Source: an uncultured Cryomorphaceae bacterium
Lineage (GTDB): Bacteria; Bacteroidota; Bacteroidia; Flavobacteriales; Schleiferiaceae
Length of the DNA: 56,078 bases
Reading direction: 5' to 3'
Assembly (NCBI GenBank): GCA_913009655.1
Contig: CAJVWI010000015.1
Location: 1 to 56,078, forward strand
The position numbers and the translations under genes are program-made. Positions 25,795 through 34,137 of the stretch are shown in pieces; within the stretch, counting starts at the first letter, position 1, and the number at the start of each line of letters is the position of its first letter. The notes under the pieces were generated by a model. The model worked only from the letters and a program-made list of their open reading frames with translations. It was not told the origin of the DNA and did not search any database.

Positions 25795-26358
25795 ATGGAA
25801 GAAGAAATTGAAATGCTCTTGATGACACTGGAAGAGGAGATGGAAAAGCCTATTTCTTTTTTGGATAAGGCATTACTTAAGCTGAGAGCGGGGCGCGCAA
25901 ACCCAGCAATGCTTGAAGGTATAAATATTGAATATTATGGTAGTGTTGTTAAGCTTACTCAAGTGGCAAATGTGTCTACACCTGATGCTCGCACTATTTT
26001 TGTTCAACCATTTGAAAAACAAATGATTAAGGAGGTGGAAAAGGCTATTCAAAATGGAAATTTAGGATTGAATCCACAGAATAATGGAGAAATTGTTATC
26101 CTTAATATTCCTCCATTGACAGAAGAGCGAAGAAGAGAATTGGTTAGAGTCGCTAAAGGAGAAGGTGAAGACGCAAAAGTTGGTATTCGTGCCATAAGAA
26201 AGATAGCCATGGATGAAGCCAAAAAGATGGAAAAAGATGGTCTTAGTGAGGACAATAGAAAATCGCTAGAAGAGGATATTCAGATAATAGTAGATTCATT
26301 TAATGGAATTATTGAAAAACGAGTTTTTCTCAAAGAAGCTGATATTATGAAAGTATAG
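25795..26358 (+). CDS. frr: Ribosome recycling factor
   Basis: This 187-residue RRF splits post-termination ribosomes together with EF-G. The family core is clear: LRAGRANPAMLEGI, VSTPDARTIFVQPFEK, NIPPLTEERRRELV, and VGIRAIRKIAMDEAKK. The length is normal. It is followed 10 bases later by a MarR gene, so the two may be co-transcribed. Confidence 0.97.
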   Translation: MEEEIEMLLMTLEEEMEKPISFLDKALLKLRAGRANPAMLEGINIEYYGSVVKLTQVANVSTPDARTIFVQPFEKQMIKEVEKAIQNGNLGLNPQNNGEIVILNIPPLTEERRRELVRVAKGEGEDAKVGIRAIRKIAMDEAKKMEKDGLSEDNRKSLEEDIQIIVDSFNGIIEKRVFLKEADIMKV

Positions 26359-26368
26359 GAAATGCTCT

Positions 26369-26824
26369 ATGAAAAGTATTGAGGAAGAAGTGCATCAAAA
26401 AAAGTGGCATAATAGCCATCACAAGGCTGTGATAAATATCCTTTACACTTATCATGTTCTAAAAGAGAATATGGCATCTCTTCTAAAGCCATACAAGATA
26501 AGCTTTCAGCAGTATAATGTATTGAGGATTTTAAGGGGCACTCACCCTTTAGGGTTGTCTTCAGCGCGTATTCAAGAAAAATTGATAGACAGAAAAAGTG
26601 ATGTTTCTCGTCTCATTAACAGGATTGAAAAGTTAGGATTAATAGAACGACGTCAGAATAAGACAGATAAGCGTATTTCAGAAGTGTTCTTGACTCTTCG
26701 AGGTCTAGAGATTTTGGGCCAGATAAGGGTTATTGATAAATTCTATAAAGATAAAATGCCTATGAAGTTAACAGATGAAGAGGCTCAATTATTATCCGCT
26801 TTGTTGGATAAATCTCGGATGTGA
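26369..26824 (+). CDS. MarR family transcriptional regulator
   Basis: This 151-residue winged-helix regulator has the MarR DNA-binding domain: SFQQYNVLRILRGTHPLGLS, the recognition helix around RKSDVSRLINRIEKLGLIER and the wing NKTDKRISEVFLTLRG. It starts 10 bases after frr. Its last 40 bases overlap the end of pgi on the opposite strand. No target site can be assigned. Confidence 0.88.
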   Translation: MKSIEEEVHQKKWHNSHHKAVINILYTYHVLKENMASLLKPYKISFQQYNVLRILRGTHPLGLSSARIQEKLIDRKSDVSRLINRIEKLGLIERRQNKTDKRISEVFLTLRGLEILGQIRVIDKFYKDKMPMKLTDEEAQLLSALLDKSRM

Positions 26825-28395
26825 TTTAATAGTCCTTTTGTTGATTCATCGTGATCTGAGTCTAAATGATCTCCATCAATTTCAGGTAATATTTTTCTCG
26901 CCATTTCTTTACCGAGCTCAACACCCCATTGGTCATAGCTATAAATATTCCAAACAGCTCCTTGGAAGAAAATTTTGTGCTCATATATAGCAATTAAAGC
27001 CCCTAAAGAGAATGGATTCATTTTGTCAAATAATATTGTTGAACTAGGTTGGTTTCCTTCAAATTTTTTATAAGGAGTAGATGCAATGGTTTTACCTATT
27101 GCTAGAGCTTCAGTTTGAGCTAAATAATTACTAAGAAGTTTTGAATGATGCTCATGAAGTGGGTGCTGGGGAATCACACTAGCGATAAAATCAGAAGGAA
27201 TGAGTTCTGTCCCTTGATGAATTAATTGGTAAAATGCGTGCTGACCATTAGTACCCGGTTCTCCCCAAATAACACCTCCAGTTGAATAGTTAACACGTTT
27301 TCCATTTCTGTCGATTGACTTCCCATTGCTTTCCATGTCAGCTTGCTGCAGATATGCTGGAAATCGATGTAAATACTGGTCGTAGGGAAGAATAGCATGT
27401 GTTGATGCGTTCAAAAAATTACGATACCAAATTCCTAGAGCAGCCATTATTTTGGGAATATTCTCTCTGAAAGGTCTTTTCCTTGTATGATCATCAATAA
27501 AATTAGCTCCATTTAATAATTCTTGAAAATTATCAGAACCAATAGAAATACAAATGGGCATGCCAATAGCGCCCCAAAGAGAATACCTTCCTCCAACCCA
27601 ATCCCAAAATCCAAATGTATTTTCTTTCTTAATACCAAAATCATTGACTTTTTCAGAGTTTGTGCTTATCGCAACAAAATGCTTTTCTACGCATGCTGGA
27701 TCTTCTAATTTTTGTATTAACCAATCTCTAGCTACCTCAGCATTTGCCATTGTCTCTTGAGTTGTAAAGGTTTTTGATGCCACTATAAAAAGTGATTCTT
27801 CAGGATCAATTTGCATTAGACATTCATGCAAGTCAGACCCATCAATGTTTGAAACAAAGTGAAACTTTAAATCCCTATTGGAAAATGGTTTCAAAGATTC
27901 TACTGCCATTTTAGGTCCTAAGTCAGATCCCCCAATGCCAATATTGATGATATTTTTAATTTTCCTCCCAGAATGTCCGCGAATATCACCAATGCGAATA
28001 CCTTCCGAAAATTCATACATTCTTTTTAGCTCTATTTTAGAGGCTTTACGAACATCTTGATCATCTACTATGAAAGGGGCTATACCTGGGTCTCGTAAAA
28101 CAGTATGTAAAACAGGACGGTTTTCGGTAACATTAATTTTAACTCCTCTGAACTGCTCTTCTAATAAATCTTGAACTTTACATTCATCAAATAAATTCTC
28201 AAGCAACTTTAAAGTTGTCTCATCAATCCGGTGCTTGGAGTAATCAAATAATAATAAGTCTTCAATGCGGATATGCATCGATTTGAATCTACTTGTTTCA
28301 TAAAGAAGCTCTCTTAAATGGACTCCATTGCTAGCTGCGGAGTGCTTTAGTAAGGCCTTCCATGATTTTGTAGTTGTTGGATTAATAGAGTGCAT
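26785..28395 (-). CDS. pgi: Glucose-6-phosphate isomerase
   Basis: This 536-residue enzyme interconverts glucose-6-phosphate and fructose-6-phosphate. The signatures are IGIGGSDLGPKMAVESL, the sugar-phosphate site VASKTFTTQET, the PGI motif region EPGTNGQHAFYQLIHQGTE and the C-terminal SYDQWGVELGK. The family length is usually about 545, so it is complete. Its 3' end overlaps the MarR gene on the other strand by 40 bases. It lies 15 bases after the gamma-carbonic anhydrase-like gene and is probably transcribed with it. Confidence 0.97.
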   Translation of the reverse strand: MHSINPTTTKSWKALLKHSAASNGVHLRELLYETSRFKSMHIRIEDLLLFDYSKHRIDETTLKLLENLFDECKVQDLLEEQFRGVKINVTENRPVLHTVLRDPGIAPFIVDDQDVRKASKIELKRMYEFSEGIRIGDIRGHSGRKIKNIINIGIGGSDLGPKMAVESLKPFSNRDLKFHFVSNIDGSDLHECLMQIDPEESLFIVASKTFTTQETMANAEVARDWLIQKLEDPACVEKHFVAISTNSEKVNDFGIKKENTFGFWDWVGGRYSLWGAIGMPICISIGSDNFQELLNGANFIDDHTRKRPFRENIPKIMAALGIWYRNFLNASTHAILPYDQYLHRFPAYLQQADMESNGKSIDRNGKRVNYSTGGVIWGEPGTNGQHAFYQLIHQGTELIPSDFIASVIPQHPLHEHHSKLLSNYLAQTEALAIGKTIASTPYKKFEGNQPSSTILFDKMNPFSLGALIAIYEHKIFFQGAVWNIYSYDQWGVELGKEMARKILPEIDGDHLDSDHDESTKGLLNHIRDLSNKADNN

Positions 28396-28410
28396 TGGGC
28401 AATAAAGTAA

Positions 28411-28956
28411 TTATTTGTTTTTACCATTTTCTTCTGTCAACTTATCATTGTACCAAGAGCTATATAGAATATAGTTTTCAGCAATGCGTTGAACTTCATT
28501 TTTAGAAAGATCAGGGCTTATCTTTTTAATTTTTTTTGCAGGAATCCCTCCGTAAATATAACCGCTTGGGATTTGTGTTCCCGCAGTTACGACTGCTCCA
28601 GCCGCTACGATACTATTGGATTCTACGATGCAACCATCCATTATTATACTTCCCATGCCTACTAAAACATTATCATGAATATCACAACCATGTACAATTG
28701 CATTATGACCAATACTTACATTATCTCCAATTACTGTAGAGAATTTTTTATAAGTGCAATGAATGACAACATTGTCTTGAACATTCACTCGTTTTCCTAT
28801 TTCAATTGAGTTAACATCACCACGAATTACAGCATTAAACCAGATTGAACATTCTTCATTCATGGATACTTCACCTACAATAGTTGCTGATGGCGCAAGG
28901 AAGCAACTTTCAGGAATAATTGGAGTATTCCCATTTAAACTTATAATTGTCGCCAT
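28411..28956 (-). CDS. Gamma-carbonic anhydrase-like hexapeptide-repeat protein
   Basis: This 181-residue left-handed beta-helix protein is built of hexapeptide repeats. The three zinc-ligand histidines of gamma-carbonic anhydrases appear to be present in VVIHCTY, IGHNAIVHG and HGCDIHDNV. It resembles YrdA/PaaY-type proteins, some of which are carbonic anhydrases or thioesterases, so activity is not certain. The C-terminal helix is hydrophilic and ends ENGKNK. It lies just upstream of pgi on the same strand. Confidence 0.85.
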   Translation of the reverse strand: MATIISLNGNTPIIPESCFLAPSATIVGEVSMNEECSIWFNAVIRGDVNSIEIGKRVNVQDNVVIHCTYKKFSTVIGDNVSIGHNAIVHGCDIHDNVLVGMGSIIMDGCIVESNSIVAAGAVVTAGTQIPSGYIYGGIPAKKIKKISPDLSKNEVQRIAENYILYSSWYNDKLTEENGKNK

Positions 28957-29015
28957 TTTTACATTTTTAATCTCCAGCTAATTTGAAATTGGCTCTAGCC
29001 AGAAAGTATAATACT

Positions 29016-29618
29016 TTAGACAGGAACAACATCTTCAATTAATGTAGGTAACATTCGTTGAAGTATACTTTTAATACCTGATTGCAAAGTCAGCGTACTA
29101 CTTGGGCAGCCCGAACATGCTCCTTGAAGTTGAACTTTTACTATTTTATTTTCATAGCTAACAAAAGAGATATTTCCTCCATCTTGCTGAACGGCAGGCT
29201 TAACATACTCTTCAAGAAGATCTACAATTCGTCCCTCAATTTCACTTAATTCAGTTGGGTTTTCTTCCGGAGTAGCAGCATCAGCGGTTTTCTTAACTTC
29301 ATGAAGTTGATCGAATTTCATTACTGCTTGACCACTTTGCAGAAACTCCAGCACAAGTTCACGAATTTCTTGCGTCACAGTTTCCCATTCTACTACATTA
29401 TATTTTTGAACAGCAACAAAATTGCTGGAGATAAATACTTCTTTAACAAAAGGGAAATGGAAAAGTTTTATTGCCAAGGGAGAGTTACTAGCTTCCTCAA
29501 TATTATGGTATTCTACATGCTCTAATTCTATCATTCGCTTGTTCGAAACAAACTTCATGACTGCCGGGTTGGGAGTCATTTCAGCATATACACTAATTGG
29601 CACACGTTCAATTTCCAT
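29016..29618 (-). CDS. Nfu-type iron-sulfur cluster scaffold/carrier protein
   Basis: This 200-residue protein has an N-terminal Nfu_N domain (AEMTPNPAVMKFVSNKRMIE, and FPFVKEVFISSNFVAV) and a C-terminal NifU-like domain with the cluster-binding CxxC in GACSGCPSST. Such proteins bind and deliver 4Fe-4S clusters to apoproteins. I chose ATG 29618 (MEIERVPISVY), since the frame upstream only extends into the promoter. The -7 box TACCTTTA is 4 bases before it. It is divergent from lepB. Confidence 0.92.
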   Translation of the reverse strand: MEIERVPISVYAEMTPNPAVMKFVSNKRMIELEHVEYHNIEEASNSPLAIKLFHFPFVKEVFISSNFVAVQKYNVVEWETVTQEIRELVLEFLQSGQAVMKFDQLHEVKKTADAATPEENPTELSEIEGRIVDLLEEYVKPAVQQDGGNISFVSYENKIVKVQLQGACSGCPSSTLTLQSGIKSILQRMLPTLIEDVVPV

Positions 29619-29622
29619 ATTG

Positions 29623-29630
29623 TAAAGGTA
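29623..29630 (-). promoter_or_regulatory. -7 promoter box of the nfu gene
   Basis: TACCTTTA on the minus strand (one mismatch to TAnnTTTG) ends 4 bases before ATG 29618. Confidence 0.4.
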
Positions 29631-29665
29631 TCGAATGCTTTGCGCATTGCATAGAAGATTCATAC

Positions 29666-29673
29666 TATTTTTG
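29666..29673 (+). promoter_or_regulatory. -7 promoter box of lepB
   Basis: TATTTTTG matches TAnnTTTG and lies 36 bases upstream of ATG 29710. A TTTG at 29639-29642 is a possible -33 element with somewhat long spacing. Confidence 0.45.
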
Positions 29674-29709
29674 TACTATCGAATCTTAAATGCAATAAAT
29701 ATCAATCCC

Positions 29710-31326
29710 ATGCTTGACTTACTGGCTTATTATCTTATAATTAATTTTTGGAGTTCAATTCTTACATGGAAGTTTTTCAAGTCTGCGGGTAGATCGAATT
29801 GGGAGGCATGGGTGCCAGTCTATCGCACAGTTATCTTACTCAAGATAGTCGACAGGCCAAAATGGTGGGCAATACTTTGTTACATACCGGTAATTGATAA
29901 TATCATGTCAATCATCATTTCTTATGAGGTTCTTCATATTTTTGGTTTTAGAGATAATAAGTATATCCTTCTTACCATTCCAACATGTGGAGCATACATG
30001 GGTTATTTGAGTTATACTTCAGAATTGACTCTCTTGCCAAGAGATAATAAGATTATTCGGCGAAAAATACCATTATTTATAAATCATCTATTTTTCGCAT
30101 GCGTTGCAGCAGGAGCAGTTCGTATGACCACATTTGAAGCCTACAATATACCTACAGGGTCAATGGAGAAGTCATTGATGATTGGTGATTATTTATTTGT
30201 TAGCAAACTTCATTATGGGTTGAGAATACCAAATACCCCTTTAAGTATTCCATTAATGCACAATCTTATTCCTTATACATCAATACCAAGCTACTTAGAT
30301 TGGGTTAATTTCCCATACCTGAGGTTACCGGCTTTTTCTTCTATTGAAAAAGGGGATGCTGTGGTCTTTAATGTCCCAGTTGATCCTGGACGCCCAGTAG
30401 ATAAAAAAGATAATTATGTAAAACGCTGTATCGCTTTACCTGGAGATACAATTTCAATCGTAGACCGCCAGGTCTATATCAATAAGAGTTTTCAAGAATT
30501 ACCAGAAAGAGCAAACCCTCAATGGAGTTATTATGTCAGAACTAAAGGAAAGGGATTTAACCCGCGTCAGTTGAAAAGAGATTTTGATATAAATTATTTA
30601 GATAACCGAATTGTTTCAAATCAAAATTTGAGTGATGTAATCCAAATTACAAATTCGGAATACATGATTACTATTTCCACTGATGCATTGCCACGTTTTA
30701 AGGCACAAAAAAATATTGATACTGTTATTTGTATGAATACTCCTGGAGATAATCTATTCGACGAAAATACCCCAGAGGCAATAAAATGGTACAATGAAAA
30801 TTATATTAAACCAATGCTTACTTATCCTAATCCAGATGGCCATTCTGATACTATCGTATTTAATTGGTCTCGAGATAATTATGGACCTTTTTGGCTACCT
30901 GCATCTGGTCAAGTAGTTGAATTGAGTTATCAAAATGTTTTGAAATATGGAAGAGCTATAGATGTTTATGAAGGGCATGATTTGGAATTTAAAAACGATC
31001 AGTATTATTTAGATGGTATCCCAGCGAAGTCATATACTTTTTCTCTGGACTATTATTGGATGATGGGCGATAATCGTCATAATTCATGGGACAGTAGATA
31101 CTGGGGTATGGTACCGGAGGATCATATTTTAGGAAAACCTGTTTTCATATTCATGTCTAAAGATAGTTTTGTAAAAGGCTTTTTAAGCTCAATACGTTCT
31201 GAAAGATTGTTTACTGTCATTCATGGAAAAGGTGAGCCAACAAGTTATTTGTATCCATTTTTATTGCTTGTTGCTGTTTACCTCGGTTGGGAAAAATTCC
31301 GAAAGCGTAAAAAAGTAAATAATTGA
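29710..31326 (+). CDS. lepB: Signal peptidase I
   Basis: This 538-residue type I signal peptidase cleaves signal peptides on the outer face of the inner membrane. The catalytic Ser is in IPTGSMEKSLMIGDYLFVSK (about Ser151) and the Lys is in DNYVKRCIALPGDTI (about Lys238). The later box WMMGDNRHNSWDSRYWG is also present. It is longer than E. coli LepB: an N-terminal membrane region with AGRSNWEAWVPVY and a large insert between Lys and the GDNRHNS box are typical of Bacteroidota. ATG 29710 is preferred over an upstream in-frame ATG at 29635 that lies before the promoter box. It overlaps the next gene by 1 base (TGATG). Confidence 0.95.
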   Translation: MLDLLAYYLIINFWSSILTWKFFKSAGRSNWEAWVPVYRTVILLKIVDRPKWWAILCYIPVIDNIMSIIISYEVLHIFGFRDNKYILLTIPTCGAYMGYLSYTSELTLLPRDNKIIRRKIPLFINHLFFACVAAGAVRMTTFEAYNIPTGSMEKSLMIGDYLFVSKLHYGLRIPNTPLSIPLMHNLIPYTSIPSYLDWVNFPYLRLPAFSSIEKGDAVVFNVPVDPGRPVDKKDNYVKRCIALPGDTISIVDRQVYINKSFQELPERANPQWSYYVRTKGKGFNPRQLKRDFDINYLDNRIVSNQNLSDVIQITNSEYMITISTDALPRFKAQKNIDTVICMNTPGDNLFDENTPEAIKWYNENYIKPMLTYPNPDGHSDTIVFNWSRDNYGPFWLPASGQVVELSYQNVLKYGRAIDVYEGHDLEFKNDQYYLDGIPAKSYTFSLDYYWMMGDNRHNSWDSRYWGMVPEDHILGKPVFIFMSKDSFVKGFLSSIRSERLFTVIHGKGEPTSYLYPFLLLVAVYLGWEKFRKRKKVNN

Positions 31327-32402
31327 TGTTTAGATTTCTCATATTATTATCAATTTATGCACCTTTAAACGGTCAAGTCATCTTAAATAGCGAGGAAGAA
31401 ATTAGAAGAGACACTCTTTTTTTTAATTCTTATAATGTTAAGGGCATTAAAATTCTTGGTGACCTTTTTGATATGCGTATTGATTCGATATCTAAAGATT
31501 CAATACTTGCTGATCATGAAGAGAGATGGGATCAGCTATCGGAATATCAGTTAATAAGAATATTGTCGGTTTCTAAAAAGCACTTTTGGCCTAGTGATAG
31601 CTTGATACAATCAGTTTTTAATAAAAGCCAGGGTTATTCCAGAGATTCATTGATTCTATGGCTTGAAGAAGGAGGTGTTGCAGGAGATGAGCGGAAAAAA
31701 ACAAAGATGATAGAGGCTAATAAATATCAGATTATGACTGAAGCATTTAATTATTTTGGAGATATTAGAGAAATCGACCTTTCTCTAAGGTGGTATGCGG
31801 TCGTTGCCTCAGAGGATGAGAAGTCCTATGAATTAATCAATGTTAAGCCCAAAGTTATTTTAAGTCAATTTCAATCAGAAAGCGGCCGACTAGATTTTGA
31901 CATAAATCACAATAGAGAGATTGGAAGTCATTTCCTTTTTGGTTGTCCTGTAGCTTTAGACACAGGATATATTTCGAATTACAATTATGACATTTCTTAT
32001 TTCTATCCAGGAAAGAGTTCAATATTATCGAGAAATAATAAAGTCAAGGAATTCTCTCTAAGCGCATTAGGATCTGCTACAGGCCTTGGTGCTTGCGGTG
32101 GATTAGAGAATTATGCTTTGATAGCAAAATACTTTGGAGGTTCAAATAATGACATAGAATTTTATCAGGACATAGGATCAGAAATTATTGATTCCCTAAA
32201 TAGTTGTGTCCCTGAGCTTTTTTGGCATGGTGACTTAATTGGGGATGAAATACCTGACGCGCTTTTCTTGCAAAAGATTGATAATGGTCTTAGATTAATT
32301 CTTTTTTTATCTGATCCTGCACCTAGCGATAAAATCTGGATAAAATCTGCAGAATGGATTTTACTAAATGAACCAAGGGAAGATCAAACTGTCTCATATT
32401 AG
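31326..32402 (+). CDS. Exported protein of unknown function
   Basis: I do not recognise this 358-residue protein. It has a signal peptide (about 1-17, MFRFLILLSIYAPLNGQ). The middle part has no catalytic motif that I can see. The C-terminal part, with GDLIGDEIPDALFLQKIDNG, resembles an FG-GAP/VCBS-type repeat, as found in surface propellers. ATG 31326 overlaps the lepB stop by 1 base, so it is translated after lepB. An in-frame TTG three bases upstream is ignored. It is followed 12 bases later by the carboxylase gene. Confidence 0.75.
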   Translation: MFRFLILLSIYAPLNGQVILNSEEEIRRDTLFFNSYNVKGIKILGDLFDMRIDSISKDSILADHEERWDQLSEYQLIRILSVSKKHFWPSDSLIQSVFNKSQGYSRDSLILWLEEGGVAGDERKKTKMIEANKYQIMTEAFNYFGDIREIDLSLRWYAVVASEDEKSYELINVKPKVILSQFQSESGRLDFDINHNREIGSHFLFGCPVALDTGYISNYNYDISYFYPGKSSILSRNNKVKEFSLSALGSATGLGACGGLENYALIAKYFGGSNNDIEFYQDIGSEIIDSLNSCVPELFWHGDLIGDEIPDALFLQKIDNGLRLILFLSDPAPSDKIWIKSAEWILLNEPREDQTVSY

Positions 32403-32414
32403 CAATCTGAAATC

Positions 32415-34031
32415 ATGGATATGGCATTTAATAAAGATAAAAATATAGATGAGTTAAAAATGCTTGTCGCGGAAACAGGCAGAAGACTAGGTGTTATTCA
32501 CAAGGGAGGTGGAGTGAAAAAGATTGAAAAGATTAAAGCTCAGGGTAAATTAACTGCCCGAGAACGTGTAAAGTTACTCTTGGACCCCAAGAGTGAGTTT
32601 TTTGAAATCGGTGCATTTGCGGCTGAGGATATGTATAAAGATCATGGCGGAGCTCCGGCTGCTGGAGTTATAGTAGTCTTGGGAAGAGTTAAAGGTCGTA
32701 TCTGCATAGTTGTTGCTAATGATCCGTCAGTAAAAGCGGGCGCTTGGTTCCCAATGACGGCTAAGAAGAATCTTCGTGCACAAGAGATTGCTATGGAAAA
32801 TCGATTACCGGTACTTTATTTAGTTGACTCCGCTGGAGTATATCTTCCGATGCAAGATGAAATTTTCCCTGATAAAGAACATTTTGGTCGAATATTTAGA
32901 AATAATGCTGTAATGAGTAGTCTCGGAATTCCGCAATTATCTGCGATTATGGGTTCGTGCGTGGCAGGTGGAGCTTACTTGCCAATCATGAGTGATGAGT
33001 CAATAATTGTTGAAGGGACGGGAAGTATATTTTTGGCAGGAAGTTATTTGGTTAAAGCTGCAATTGGGGAAGAAATTGATAATGAAACTTTAGGAGGTGC
33101 AAATTCGCACACTGAAATTTCTGGTGTTGTTGATTACAGGGTTAAAAATGATGATGAAGCTATTTTATTGATGCGTAATCTCATAGATAAATTAGGCGCT
33201 ACTAAGAAAGCTGGATTTCACCGGGAGAACCCACTAAGTCCATCGTCAGCCGATAAGTTATATGAGCGCATGCCTGTCGATGCTCATCAGTATTCTATGC
33301 ACTCATTATTAGATTGCATTATCGATGCAGAGTCTTTAGTTGAGTATAAGAAGGATTATGGAAAAACACTCGTTACGGCTTATGCTCGAATTGATGGTTG
33401 GTCAGTAGGGATTGTGGCTAATGATCGACAAATTGTAAAAAATGCAAAAGGGGAAATGCAAATAGGTGGAGTTATATACTCTGAGTCTGCAGATAAAGGA
33501 GCTCGATTTATAGCAAACTGTAATCAGAAAAATATCCCTCTGATCTTTTTCCAAGATGTGACTGGCTTTATGGTTGGATCTAAAGCTGAACATGGAGGCA
33601 TAATTAAGGATGGTGCTAAGCTTGTTAATGCTGTTGCAAATTCTGTTGTCCCAAAATTTACAATCATTGTAGGACACTCATTTGGAGCAGGAAACTATGC
33701 AATGTGCGGGAAAGCATATGATCCAAGGTTTATTGTTGCCTGGCCCACTGCTAAAATAGCAGTAATGGGCGGAGATCAAGCGGCAAAGGTTCTTCTTCAA
33801 ATAGAAAAAGCCAGATCAAAAGGAATATCTGCAGACGAAGAAAGAAAGCTTTTAAAAGCTATTCATGATAAATATGAAGATCAGATGTCACCATATTATG
33901 CTGCATCACGTTTATGGGTAGATTCAGTAATAGACCCTGCACAAACTAGATCTCTGATTTCTTTAGGTATTGAAGCGTCTAATAATTCCCCTATCGAAAG
34001 ACCATATAATCCAGGAATCCTTCAGACTTGA
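32415..34031 (+). CDS. Acyl-CoA carboxylase beta subunit, methylcrotonyl-CoA carboxylase-like
   Basis: This 538-residue carboxyltransferase transfers carboxyl from biotin to an acyl-CoA. It aligns best from memory with the MCC beta type. It has KGGGVKKIEKIKAQGKLTAR, IVVANDPSVKAGAWFP, LVDSAGVYLPMQDEIFPDK, MGSCVAGGAYLPIMSDE, and GGANSHTEISGVVDY. The substrate cannot be fixed from sequence alone; propionyl-CoA or a broad range is possible. The biotin-carboxylase/BCCP partner is not in the window. It is probably co-transcribed with lepB and the unknown gene. Confidence 0.88.
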   Translation: MDMAFNKDKNIDELKMLVAETGRRLGVIHKGGGVKKIEKIKAQGKLTARERVKLLLDPKSEFFEIGAFAAEDMYKDHGGAPAAGVIVVLGRVKGRICIVVANDPSVKAGAWFPMTAKKNLRAQEIAMENRLPVLYLVDSAGVYLPMQDEIFPDKEHFGRIFRNNAVMSSLGIPQLSAIMGSCVAGGAYLPIMSDESIIVEGTGSIFLAGSYLVKAAIGEEIDNETLGGANSHTEISGVVDYRVKNDDEAILLMRNLIDKLGATKKAGFHRENPLSPSSADKLYERMPVDAHQYSMHSLLDCIIDAESLVEYKKDYGKTLVTAYARIDGWSVGIVANDRQIVKNAKGEMQIGGVIYSESADKGARFIANCNQKNIPLIFFQDVTGFMVGSKAEHGGIIKDGAKLVNAVANSVVPKFTIIVGHSFGAGNYAMCGKAYDPRFIVAWPTAKIAVMGGDQAAKVLLQIEKARSKGISADEERKLLKAIHDKYEDQMSPYYAASRLWVDSVIDPAQTRSLISLGIEASNNSPIERPYNPGILQT

Positions 34032-34125
34032 TTATTAATTTGATAGGTGTTACTTCAGATGTATTTGAATAAATGAATTGTTATTAATTCTGCCGGTTTA
34101 TCTCTACTTGAAGTACTGCATACAC

Positions 34126-34133
34126 TACCTTTA
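34126..34133 (+). promoter_or_regulatory. -7 promoter box of the ABC exporter
   Basis: TACCTTTA (one mismatch to TAnnTTTG) ends 4 bases before ATG 34138. Confidence 0.38.
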
Positions 34134-34137
34134 AGCT

